Under the pieces are notes generated by a model. That model saw only the letters and a program-made list of their open reading frames with translations, ran no database searches and was not told where the DNA came from. The position numbers and the translations under genes are program-made. This document shows positions 55,618-63,560 of a stretch of 64,000 nt of DNA, piece by piece; position 1 is the stretch's first letter; the number at the start of each line of letters is the position of its first letter. Source of the DNA: Massilia eburnea (GTDB lineage: Bacteria; Pseudomonadota; Gammaproteobacteria; Burkholderiales; Burkholderiaceae_D); NCBI RefSeq assembly GCF_009720745.1, contig NZ_WNKX01000010.1:62001-126000 (forward strand), read 5' to 3'.

Positions 55618-56322
55618 TCAAACGCCCAACAGCTCGGTCAATACCGGCATGCGGGCATCCAGTTCCGATGACGCAAAACTCTCAACAATCCGACCATGTT
55701 CCATCACGTAAAACCGATCCGCCAGTGGCGCCGCGAAACGGAAATTCTGCTCGACCATCACGATCGTGTATCCCTTGGCCTTCAACGCGCGGATCATGCG
55801 CGCCAGACCTTGCACGATGACCGGCGCCAGACCTTCCGAAATTTCATCGAGCAGGAGCAGGCGCGCGCCGGTTCGCAGGATGCGCGCTACTGCCAGCATC
55901 TGCTGCTCGCCGCCGGACAGGCGTGTGCCCTGGCTGTTGCGGCGCTCTTTCAGGTTAGGGAACATCTCGTAGATCTCTTCGACCGACATGCCCTGCCCCG
56001 TTTTCAACGCCGGCGGCAGCAACAGGTTTTCTTCTGTGGTGAGCGATGCAAAGATGCCGCGCTCCTCGGGACAATAGCCAACGCCAAGGTGGGCGACTTT
56101 ATGCGTCGGCAAACCGATCGCTTCCTGGCCATTGATGCGGATCGACCCCTTGCGCGTACCGGTCAGTCCCATGATGGCCCGCAGCGTTGTGGTGCGGCCG
56201 GCGCCGTTACGGCCTAACAGCGTGACCACCTCGCCGGGCTTCACGGTCAGGTTCACATCGTGCAGGATATGCGATTCGCCATACCAGGCTCGCAGCTGGC
56301 TGATCTCCAACGCGGCCGTCAT
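55618..56322 (-). CDS. LivF-like ABC ATPase with Arg in place of the Walker A lysine
   Basis: A 234-aa ATPase. Walker A reads GRNGAGRTT, with Arg43 where Lys is expected; the codon is clearly CGC. The signature LSGGEQQ and Walker B LLLLDEIS are normal. The start overlaps the livG stop (ATGA). It may be partly compromised for ATP hydrolysis or belong to a subgroup that tolerates Arg. Confidence 0.9.
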   Translation of the reverse strand: MTAALEISQLRAWYGESHILHDVNLTVKPGEVVTLLGRNGAGRTTTLRAIMGLTGTRKGSIRINGQEAIGLPTHKVAHLGVGYCPEERGIFASLTTEENLLLPPALKTGQGMSVEEIYEMFPNLKERRNSQGTRLSGGEQQMLAVARILRTGARLLLLDEISEGLAPVIVQGLARMIRALKAKGYTIVMVEQNFRFAAPLADRFYVMEHGRIVESFASSELDARMPVLTELLGV

Positions 56323-57068
56323 GCCTCGGTCCCCATATAAGCTTCCATTACCTGTGGATTACTCGATACTTCGGCGTACGGGCCTTCCGCCAATACTGCA
56401 CCACGCTGCAGCACGGAGATCCAGTCGCAAATGCCGGACACCACGCTCATATTGTGTTCAACCATCAGCACGCTGCGGCCGGCAGAAACCTTCTTGATCA
56501 ATTCAGTCACACGATGCACGTCTTCGTGACCCATGCCTTGCGTGGGCTCGTCGAGCAGCATCAGTTCAGGTTCCATCGCCAGCGTGGTGGCGATCTCGAG
56601 CGCGCGCTTGCGGCCGTAGGGCAAATCGACTGTGATCGTATCGGCGAAAGAGGCCAGGTCGACCTCGGCCAAAAGCGCCATTGCGCGATCATTCAATTGG
56701 TTCAGCGAGCGCTCGCTGCGCCAGAAATGAAAAGCCGTGCCGAGTTTGCGCTGCAGCCCGATGCGCACATTTTCGAGTACGGTCAGGTGTGGAAAGACTG
56801 CGGAAATCTGAAAGGATCGAATCACGCCCATGCGCGCAATCTGCGCCGGCTTGAGTGGGGTAATGTCCTTGCCGTTAAAGTGGATCTGGCCCGACGTCGG
56901 CACCAGGAATTTGGTGAGCAGGTTGAAGCAGGTCGTCTTGCCGGCGCCGTTCGGGCCGATCAAGGCATGGATATGCCCGCGCTGGACTTGCAGGTCCACG
57001 TTAGCGACAGCTGTGAATCCCTTGAACTCCTTGGTTAAACCTTTTGTTTCCAAGATGAAGTCGGACAT
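56319..57068 (-). CDS. LivG-like ABC ATPase, second system
   Basis: A 249-aa ATPase with Walker A GPNGAGKTT near residue 38, signature LPYGRKRALE and Walker B LMLLDEPTQGM. It couples to the LivF gene by a 4-nt overlap and lies 18 nt after the GMC oxidoreductase gene. Confidence 0.9.
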   Translation of the reverse strand: MSDFILETKGLTKEFKGFTAVANVDLQVQRGHIHALIGPNGAGKTTCFNLLTKFLVPTSGQIHFNGKDITPLKPAQIARMGVIRSFQISAVFPHLTVLENVRIGLQRKLGTAFHFWRSERSLNQLNDRAMALLAEVDLASFADTITVDLPYGRKRALEIATTLAMEPELMLLDEPTQGMGHEDVHRVTELIKKVSAGRSVLMVEHNMSVVSGICDWISVLQRGAVLAEGPYAEVSSNPQVMEAYMGTEA

Positions 57069-57086
57069 CGTGTCTCCCCGGTTTTG

Positions 57087-58688
57087 CTAGATCATACACA
57101 ACAAAGCTGCCTTTTCCGCAATCATGATTACCGGGGAATTCGTATTACCAGACGTAATGGTAGGCATGACCGATGCATCGGCGATGCGCAAGCCGCGCAC
57201 GCCACGAACCCGCAATTCGCTGTCAACTACAGCCGAAACGTCGTCCACGCGGCCCATTTTGCAGGTGCCGACCGGGTGGAAAATCGTGGTGCCAATCGAG
57301 CCCGCAGCCTCGGCCAACTCCTCATCGGTGCGAAAATGCACACCGGGTTTGCATTCCTGCGGCCGATATTTCGCCAACGCTGGCGCCGCAACAATCTTGC
57401 GCGTGAGATTCAACGCTGCTGCTGCGACGCGCCGGTCCTTGTCGGTACTGAGATACATCGGTGTGATTTTCGGCGGCGCATATGAATCAGCGGAAGCAAT
57501 CCGCACATGGCCGCGCGATGTCGGACGCAAGTTGCAAACGCTGGCAGTGAACGCAGGGAAGTCATGCAGCGGCTCGCCAAAACGCTCAAGCGACAGGGGC
57601 TGCACGTGGTATTCCAGGTTCGGCGTAGTCTGCTCTGGGCCCGAGCGCGCAAACGCCCCCATTTGCGATGGCGCCATCGACATTGGCCCACTCTGGAACA
57701 GCGCATATTCAAGGCCGATGCGCGCCTTTCCCAGCCAGCTGGAGGCAAGCGTATTCAGCGTGCGCGCACCTTCGACTTTGAACACCATGCGCAGTTGCAG
57801 GTGATCCTGCAGGTTGGCGCCAACACCGGGCAAGTCGTGCACGGCTTTCACACCGGCCTGCGCCAGCGCTTCGGCGGGACCGATGCCCGACAATTGCAGG
57901 ATTTGCGGCGTCCCGATGGCGCCCGCTGCCAACAGCGTTTCGCGCGCCTCCGCATTCCAGCGCGAGCCGCCGCCGATAAAAACCACACCTTTGCAGACCC
58001 CCTCCTCCAGCACCAGCTTTTCGACATGGCAGCCAGTCATCAGCGTCAGGTTAGGGCGCTTGGCCGCTGCACGCAGGAAGGCTTTGGCCGTATTCCAGCG
58101 AATCCCCCGCTTCTGGTTTACTTCGAAATACGAACAGCCGAAATTGTCGCCGCGGTTGAAGTCTTCAATCTTTGGAATGCCGGTTTGTTCGGCCGCATCA
58201 CGGAAAGCATCGAGAATATCCCAGCGCAGGCGCTGCTTTTCCACACGCCATTCGCCTCCGGAACCATGGAAATCCGATATGCCGGCGTGATGGTCTTCAC
58301 TTTTACGGAACAAAGGCAGCACTTCCGACCAGCGCCAGCTCGGGTCGCCGCACAACTCGGCCCATTGGTCGTAATCGCTGGACTGGCCACGCATATAGAT
58401 CATGCCGTTGATCGATGAACTCCCGCCCAGGACCTTGCCGCGAGGGTAAATCAGGCTGCGGCCGCCGAGTCCTGCGTCCGGCTCGGTGCGAAACAGCCAG
58501 TCCGTGCGCGGATTATTGATGCAGTGAAGGTAGCCAACCGGAATGTGGATCCAGACGTAATCGTCCTTCCCTCCCGCTTCGATCAGCAATACCTGGTTCT
58601 TTGGATTTTGCGTCAGGCGGTTGGCAAGGACGCAGCCAGCCGTCCCTCCGCCCACGATGATGAAGTCAAACTGGCCTGCGGATTCCAA
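57087..58688 (-). CDS. GMC-family FAD oxidoreductase (choline/alcohol dehydrogenase-like)
   Basis: A 533-aa flavoprotein. The FAD motif is FDFIIVGGGTAGCVLANRL near the N-terminus, GMC signature 1 is RGKVLGGSSSINGMIYMRG near 85, signature 2 GAIGTPQILQLSGIG near 257, and the C-terminal active site is GTTIFHPVGTCKMG with SGNTNSP. I chose the TTG start at 58688: GGGAGA lies 5-6 nt upstream and the protein then begins as in the family. An ATG at 58739 lacks a ribosome site. First gene of the second Liv operon. Confidence 0.85.
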   Translation of the reverse strand: MESAGQFDFIIVGGGTAGCVLANRLTQNPKNQVLLIEAGGKDDYVWIHIPVGYLHCINNPRTDWLFRTEPDAGLGGRSLIYPRGKVLGGSSSINGMIYMRGQSSDYDQWAELCGDPSWRWSEVLPLFRKSEDHHAGISDFHGSGGEWRVEKQRLRWDILDAFRDAAEQTGIPKIEDFNRGDNFGCSYFEVNQKRGIRWNTAKAFLRAAAKRPNLTLMTGCHVEKLVLEEGVCKGVVFIGGGSRWNAEARETLLAAGAIGTPQILQLSGIGPAEALAQAGVKAVHDLPGVGANLQDHLQLRMVFKVEGARTLNTLASSWLGKARIGLEYALFQSGPMSMAPSQMGAFARSGPEQTTPNLEYHVQPLSLERFGEPLHDFPAFTASVCNLRPTSRGHVRIASADSYAPPKITPMYLSTDKDRRVAAAALNLTRKIVAAPALAKYRPQECKPGVHFRTDEELAEAAGSIGTTIFHPVGTCKMGRVDDVSAVVDSELRVRGVRGLRIADASVMPTITSGNTNSPVIMIAEKAALLCMI

Positions 58689-58705
58689 TCTTTCTCCCTG
58701 TCGGA

Positions 58706-58920
58706 AGCTGTGGATAACGCTATGAATATCCACAGGCATCGTTTGTGAGTAAACAAGACTTCTCGAAAACGGCTGAAAATTGTCCAAAAACAGTTCTCAG
58801 TCCATTCAAGGTTTACGCGCCTGCTTATACAGCCGGTAAACCCCTGATTTTTCTCTGCAAGGTGCACTTATCCACAGAAAGTCGGGGTTGTTAACAACCA
58901 TTACTACTTTGTATACACAC
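58706..58920. repeat. Repeat A: DnaA-box-bearing intergenic element, copy 1
   Basis: AT-richer stretch with an inverted pair TGTGGATAA (58709-58717) and ATATCCACA (58726-58734), a perfect DnaA-box TTATCCACA (58868-58876), and GTATACA near its end. About 45 bp (58707-58754) match 61954-62001 with few differences and the rest is recognisable in patches. It lies upstream of the GMC-liv operon on one strand and of the GGDEF-EAL gene on the other. Confidence 0.6.
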
Positions 58921-58972
58921 TAATCTAACGTAAACAAAACTCTCCACCTATACTGAACAAGCAAGTTGTTCC

Positions 58973-61972
58973 ATGCAATCCTGCCTGGAGGGGCTCTTGT
59001 CGACCTCTGACGCCTATCGACGCTTTCGCCGGCGATTGCTCGTCACCATGACCATGCTCGCGCTGCTCGCCACGGCAGTCGTCGCCTGGCAGCTGCATTC
59101 TTCTGCCCGCGATCGCGAACAGGCCATTCGCCGGCAAACCCAACATTACGCATTAGCGATCGAGGCCCAGGTCTTAAGCACTGTCCAACTGTCCGACATC
59201 GCCCTCTTGGGCTTTGCCAACGCAATCAAGGTCGCGCCCTACACACCAAAAACCATAGACAGCTTGCTTTCATCCCGAGGCGCAAGTTTTGGCAGCAGTT
59301 TCTGGATCACTTTCCTGGATCCTCAAGGCTTTGCCATCGCCAGCTCACGCGATATCGCCGTTAAAGGCATCAGCTATGCGGACCGCGACTACTTCCAGGC
59401 CCAGCTGACTCCTGGAGACAAGCTCTTTGTGGGAGGACCAAGCCGTGGACGGATTTCGAATTCGCGCCTGTTCTTCCTCAGCCGACGTGTCGAAAATGCC
59501 AAAGGCGAATTCCTCGGGGTGATCGTCGCGCCAATCGATGCGAGCAGGCTTGCCAAAACTTTTGAACATTCCCGCGTCAGCGACGACGTCACCATTACCC
59601 TCTTCCACACGAATGGCCACATCATTGCCCGCGCTCCCCTGTTCGAACAGACCTTCAACCGGGATATACGTGAATCAAACGTCTTTCGAGCCTTTGGCAA
59701 GGCGCCAATCGACACCATCGAAACCGTCAGTCCGATCGACAGGCAATCAAGGATCGCCAGCTACCGGAAATTGCCAGACCTTCCACTGATCGTCACTGTC
59801 GGCAGTTCAAATGTTGGCCTGGCACTGGTCTCGCAAAAACAGTTCCTAGTCGCAGGCGTCGCCATATTCCTGATCCTCACTCTGATCGTCTTCGCGATCA
59901 TCTACGCCCTGCGAACGTTCGCGGCCGCAGAAGAACGCGAACAGCGCTACCGCACGCTCTACGCTACGTCAGCCGAGACAGAAAAAAAGCTGACCTACAG
60001 CGAACAGCGGCTGCGCCTCATTGCCGACAACTTGCCGATCGTGATCGCCTACATTGATCGTGACGAACACTACACTTTCAAAAACCGGCGCTTTGCTGAA
60101 ATTTACGGCAGCGGCGACAACCTCCAGCAAGTCCTGTCGCCAGCACTCTATGCTGAAACCAGCCCTTACCTGGAGCGCGCATTTGCCGGCGAAACTGTCT
60201 GCTTCGAACGCAGCACCCAGCGCAACGGCGAACCATGCTGCGACGCCATCACGTACGTGCCGGACCGCGATGAAAGCGGAAAAGTCATCGGCCTGTTTGT
60301 CATGGCCGAAGACATCAGCGAACGAAAGAAGCACGAGGAATCAAGCAAGCTGGCAACCCTGATGTACGAAAATGCCTGCGAAGGCATGATGGTCACCGAT
60401 GCAGAAGGCCGAATCCTGTCTGTGAACCCGGCCTTTTCGCAAATCAGCGGCTATTCCTCGGAAGAAGTCGTCGGCCACCTCGCCTACGAACTGACTTCCA
60501 GCCACCAGGACATCAAGTTCTACAGCCGCATGCGTCAGACCATTACCCACACGGGCTATTGGGAAGGCGAAATCTGGCACCAGCACAAGAACGGCGACCA
60601 TTACCTGGTTTCGCTTCGCTTCAACACCGTGTTCGACAGCAAAGGCAATGTGCTGCGCCACGTCGCCCTGTTCACGGATATCACCAAGAAGAAGGCCACC
60701 GAAGAAGCAATCTGGAAACAGGCCAACTTCGACGCCCTGAGCGGCTTGCCCAACCGCCGCATGTTCAACGACCGCCTGCGCCAGGAGATCAAGAAAGCGG
60801 CGCGAGACAAGCTCCCGATGGCGCTGATCTTCATTGACCTCGACGGTTTCAAGGCCGTCAACGACAACCTGGGCCACGACTTTGGCGACATCCTGCTCAA
60901 ACAAGTAGCAGAGCGCTTGCTCACATGCGTCCGCAATACCGACACAGTGGCCAGGCTTGGCGGCGATGAATTCACCGTCATCCTCAGCGAGCTCAAAGAA
61001 TCGGGGGATGTGGTCCGTATCGTGCAGGAGATTTTGCACAGCCTTGCCAGGCCTTTCCAGTTGAGGCATGAAGTGGCTCATATCTCGGGCAGCATCGGTA
61101 TTTCACTATTCCCGGAGGATGGCGATGAAGCCGAACAGCTCATCAAAAACGCCGACCAGGCGATGTACGTCGCCAAGCAGCAGGGCCGTAACCGCTTCAA
61201 TTATTTCGCGCCCTTCATGCAGGAAGCCAGCCAGATGCGGATCGAACTCGCCAACGAGTTGCGCAATGCCTTGAAAAACAAGGAGTTAAGGCTGCTCTTC
61301 CAGCCCATCCGCAACTTGGCGACGGACAAAATCGATATGGCGGAAGCCTTGATCCGTTGGGAACATCCACAGCGAGGCTTGCTCAAGCCTGCCGAATTCA
61401 TTGGCGTTGCTGAAAATACCGGCGTCATCGCATCCATTGGCGAATGGGTGTTCCAGGAGGCGGCTGCCCTGGCCGCCAGCTTTGGCAACGGCTTCAAAGT
61501 CTGCGTCAACAAATCGGCTTGGCAGTTCCGGCATGAGGCTGTAGGCGTAGAACATTGGCTGGAACTATTGCACGAACAAGCGCTTTCGCCGCATTCCATG
61601 GTGATCGAAGTGACGGAAGGACTGCTGTTGGAGGCAAACAGGGAAGTTGTGCAGCGGGTGCAATCGCTCAGGGACGCCAATCTCCAGATTTCCCTGGATG
61701 ATTTTGGCCACGGCTACTCATCCTTGAACTTCCTGAAGCGATTCCAGATCGATTTCCTCAAGCTTGACACCAGCTTCAGCGATAACCAGCTCTTGTGCGA
61801 AGCCATTGTCTCGATGGCCCACAAGCTGGGCATCAAAGTCATCGCGGAAAAGATCGAAACGCCAGGCCAACTGGAGATTTTGATGGCCGCAGGCTGCGAT
61901 TTTGGGCAGGGATTCCTGTTCGGAGCACCCATTTCAGCTGAAAAACTGCATCGGCTGTTGATAACTCAATGA
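58973..61972 (+). CDS. GGDEF-EAL protein with extracellular Cache and PAS domains
   Basis: c-di-GMP enzyme of 999 aa. TM1 is at about 21-41, a periplasmic double-Cache-type domain at about 45-280, TM2 near 292-315, two PAS domains at about 345-450 and 465-580, GGDEF at about 590-755 and EAL at about 770-995. RLGGDEF is intact and RNTD, 5 residues before GGDEF, matches the inhibitory I-site. The EAL domain keeps EALIRW, VNKSA, EVTEG, DDFGHGYSSL, LKLD and AEKIE, so phosphodiesterase activity is plausible. Both activities may exist. The ATG at 58973 lacks a strong ribosome site; a TTG at 58997 has GGAGGGG 3 nt upstream. Its 3' end lies in repeat B. Confidence 0.9.
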   Translation: MQSCLEGLLSTSDAYRRFRRRLLVTMTMLALLATAVVAWQLHSSARDREQAIRRQTQHYALAIEAQVLSTVQLSDIALLGFANAIKVAPYTPKTIDSLLSSRGASFGSSFWITFLDPQGFAIASSRDIAVKGISYADRDYFQAQLTPGDKLFVGGPSRGRISNSRLFFLSRRVENAKGEFLGVIVAPIDASRLAKTFEHSRVSDDVTITLFHTNGHIIARAPLFEQTFNRDIRESNVFRAFGKAPIDTIETVSPIDRQSRIASYRKLPDLPLIVTVGSSNVGLALVSQKQFLVAGVAIFLILTLIVFAIIYALRTFAAAEEREQRYRTLYATSAETEKKLTYSEQRLRLIADNLPIVIAYIDRDEHYTFKNRRFAEIYGSGDNLQQVLSPALYAETSPYLERAFAGETVCFERSTQRNGEPCCDAITYVPDRDESGKVIGLFVMAEDISERKKHEESSKLATLMYENACEGMMVTDAEGRILSVNPAFSQISGYSSEEVVGHLAYELTSSHQDIKFYSRMRQTITHTGYWEGEIWHQHKNGDHYLVSLRFNTVFDSKGNVLRHVALFTDITKKKATEEAIWKQANFDALSGLPNRRMFNDRLRQEIKKAARDKLPMALIFIDLDGFKAVNDNLGHDFGDILLKQVAERLLTCVRNTDTVARLGGDEFTVILSELKESGDVVRIVQEILHSLARPFQLRHEVAHISGSIGISLFPEDGDEAEQLIKNADQAMYVAKQQGRNRFNYFAPFMQEASQMRIELANELRNALKNKELRLLFQPIRNLATDKIDMAEALIRWEHPQRGLLKPAEFIGVAENTGVIASIGEWVFQEAAALAASFGNGFKVCVNKSAWQFRHEAVGVEHWLELLHEQALSPHSMVIEVTEGLLLEANREVVQRVQSLRDANLQISLDDFGHGYSSLNFLKRFQIDFLKLDTSFSDNQLLCEAIVSMAHKLGIKVIAEKIETPGQLEILMAAGCDFGQGFLFGAPISAEKLHRLLITQ

Positions 61973-62167
61973 ATATCCACAGGATCGAATGTGCGTAAAC
62001 ACCGTTTTTGAGTTCACGCACAAAATTTGTTCAGAACTCATCCGTTTTAGACACAGTTCTTGTCCAGCCAGTTCTACAATTCGTAAACTTCTGATTCTGT
62101 GGATGTTAACAGCTTTATCCACAGACCGGGTCGCGTTTACTATCTACTACTATCCTTTCGTATACAA
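61954..62167. repeat. Repeat B: DnaA-box-bearing element, copy 2
   Basis: Direct repeat of element A, 3.25 kb away, beginning inside the 3' end of the GGDEF-EAL gene. It holds two inverted pairs: TGTTGATAA / ATATCCACA (61956-61981) and TGTGGATGT / TTATCCACA (62098-62123). The region is AT-rich and ends with CTACTATC-type sequence and GTATACA. Confidence 0.6.
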
Positions 62168-62195
62168 CTTTAAATAAATAGAGGACAACTCGCGC

Positions 62196-62900
62196 ATGCG
62201 TCTCGGAATCATCTCAGCTTTAGCAGAAGAACAACAAGGTCTACTGGAAGCCATGGAGAGCCCCTACAAGCTCATCCACGGTAAGCGTGAGTACACAGCC
62301 GGAAAACTCTGGAAAATCGATTCTGTGGCCGTTTTATCGCGAATTGGCAAGGTTGCTGCTGCAGTGACAGCTGCAACGCTTGTGGAGAAGTTCGACGTTA
62401 CCCACATTATTTTTACCGGCGTCGCCGGTTCTGCAGACCTTGGGGTTCGTGTTGGAGACGTGGTGGTCGCCGATTCCCTGGCTCAACACGATTTTGATGC
62501 CAGCCCGCTGTTCCCGCGCTTCGAAATACCGCTGACCGGGCTCTCGCACATGCCTGTAGACCGCGAATTGAGCCTGAAACTCAGCTTGGCTACGCGCGAA
62601 TTCCTGCAAAACGACGCACAAGTGCATCGCGGCCTGATCGGAAGCGGTGATCAATTCATCAAGGACAAGGCTCATCTGATGAGCCTGAAGGAGGCACTGC
62701 CTGATTTATTGGCAGTAGAAATGGAAGGAGCAGCTGTCGCCCAGGTCTGTCACGAACTGGGCGTGCCGTTTGCCATCATGAGGACTATTTCAGACAACGC
62801 CAACGAAGAAGCGGCGACGGATTTCATGCAATTCGTGCAAACCGTCGCCTCGCGCTACGCCTTTGGCATCATCCAGAATTTCTGCAAATCGCTTACTTGA
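62196..62900 (+). CDS. mtnN: 5'-methylthioadenosine / S-adenosylhomocysteine nucleosidase
   Basis: A 234-aa nucleosidase that cleaves MTA (by-product of spermidine synthesis) and SAH. It has the N-terminal GIISALAEEQQGL, VGDVVVADSLAQHD, SGDQFI, the purine-site segment AVEMEGAAVAQVC and the catalytic aspartate in TISDNANE. GAGGA lies upstream of the ATG. It could serve the polyamine enzymes at 28-33 kb. Confidence 0.93.
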   Translation: MRLGIISALAEEQQGLLEAMESPYKLIHGKREYTAGKLWKIDSVAVLSRIGKVAAAVTAATLVEKFDVTHIIFTGVAGSADLGVRVGDVVVADSLAQHDFDASPLFPRFEIPLTGLSHMPVDRELSLKLSLATREFLQNDAQVHRGLIGSGDQFIKDKAHLMSLKEALPDLLAVEMEGAAVAQVCHELGVPFAIMRTISDNANEEAATDFMQFVQTVASRYAFGIIQNFCKSLT

Positions 62901-63348
62901 TTGGCAGTTTGGTGGTGTTCTTCACTTCTTCCATCACCGCATAGGTGTGGGTCTCGCGCACGCCTTTCTGCAGCAAGGTTTTTCCAAGGAATTCGCGGTA
63001 CGCCGCCATATCTTTCACGCGCGCCTTGACCAGGTAGTCAAAACCGCCGGCGACCATATGGCATTCGAGAACTTCGGGAATCAGCTGGACACTGTGTTTG
63101 AAGGCATCAAAGACTTCCGGCGTGGTGCGATCCAGCACAACTTCAATGAACACCAGCAGCGAAACATCCAGTAGCTGCGGGTTCAACTGCGCCGTGTAGC
63201 CCATGATGTAGCCGGCCTCATGCAGTTTCCGTACACGTTCAAGGCAAGCGGCAGGCGAAAGATTGACGCGCGCAGCCAATTCAACATTGCTAATCCGGCC
63301 ATCATTTTGCAACTCGGCCAGAATCTTCTTACTGATCTTGTCCAGCAT
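62893..63348 (-). CDS. Lrp/AsnC-family regulator (PutR-like)
   Basis: A 151-aa regulator: N-terminal HTH (RISNVELAARVNLSPAACLE) and a C-terminal RAM ligand domain (ECHMVAGGFDYLVKARVKD). GGAG lies before the ATG. It is divergent from putA, the arrangement of proline-responsive PutR regulators. It overlaps the mtnN end by 8 nt. Confidence 0.87.
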   Translation of the reverse strand: MLDKISKKILAELQNDGRISNVELAARVNLSPAACLERVRKLHEAGYIMGYTAQLNPQLLDVSLLVFIEVVLDRTTPEVFDAFKHSVQLIPEVLECHMVAGGFDYLVKARVKDMAAYREFLGKTLLQKGVRETHTYAVMEEVKNTTKLPIK

Positions 63349-63560
63349 TCCATCTCCAGGATTAATTTTATTTGGTCAAATTCTCGCACCAAAAACTATC
63401 TATTGCTAGTACAAAGTATTACCAGAATTAATCCGAACGATTCCCGCTTACAATCGAATCATTAGTTGCACTGCACAACACGCCCTCGCAAACACCGTTT
63501 GCCGGGCGTGTTTTCTTAGGTGCCAAAAGACTTTTTACATACTAGCCAATAGAGACATTC
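63349..63560. promoter_or_regulatory. Divergent regulatory region between the Lrp-type gene and putA
   Basis: A 212-nt gap, AT-rich over its first 80 nt (TTAATTTTATTTGG and similar), a composition suited to Lrp-type binding. No exact operator is recognisable. CACGCCCTCG (63480-63489) is not a clear terminator. Confidence 0.35.
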
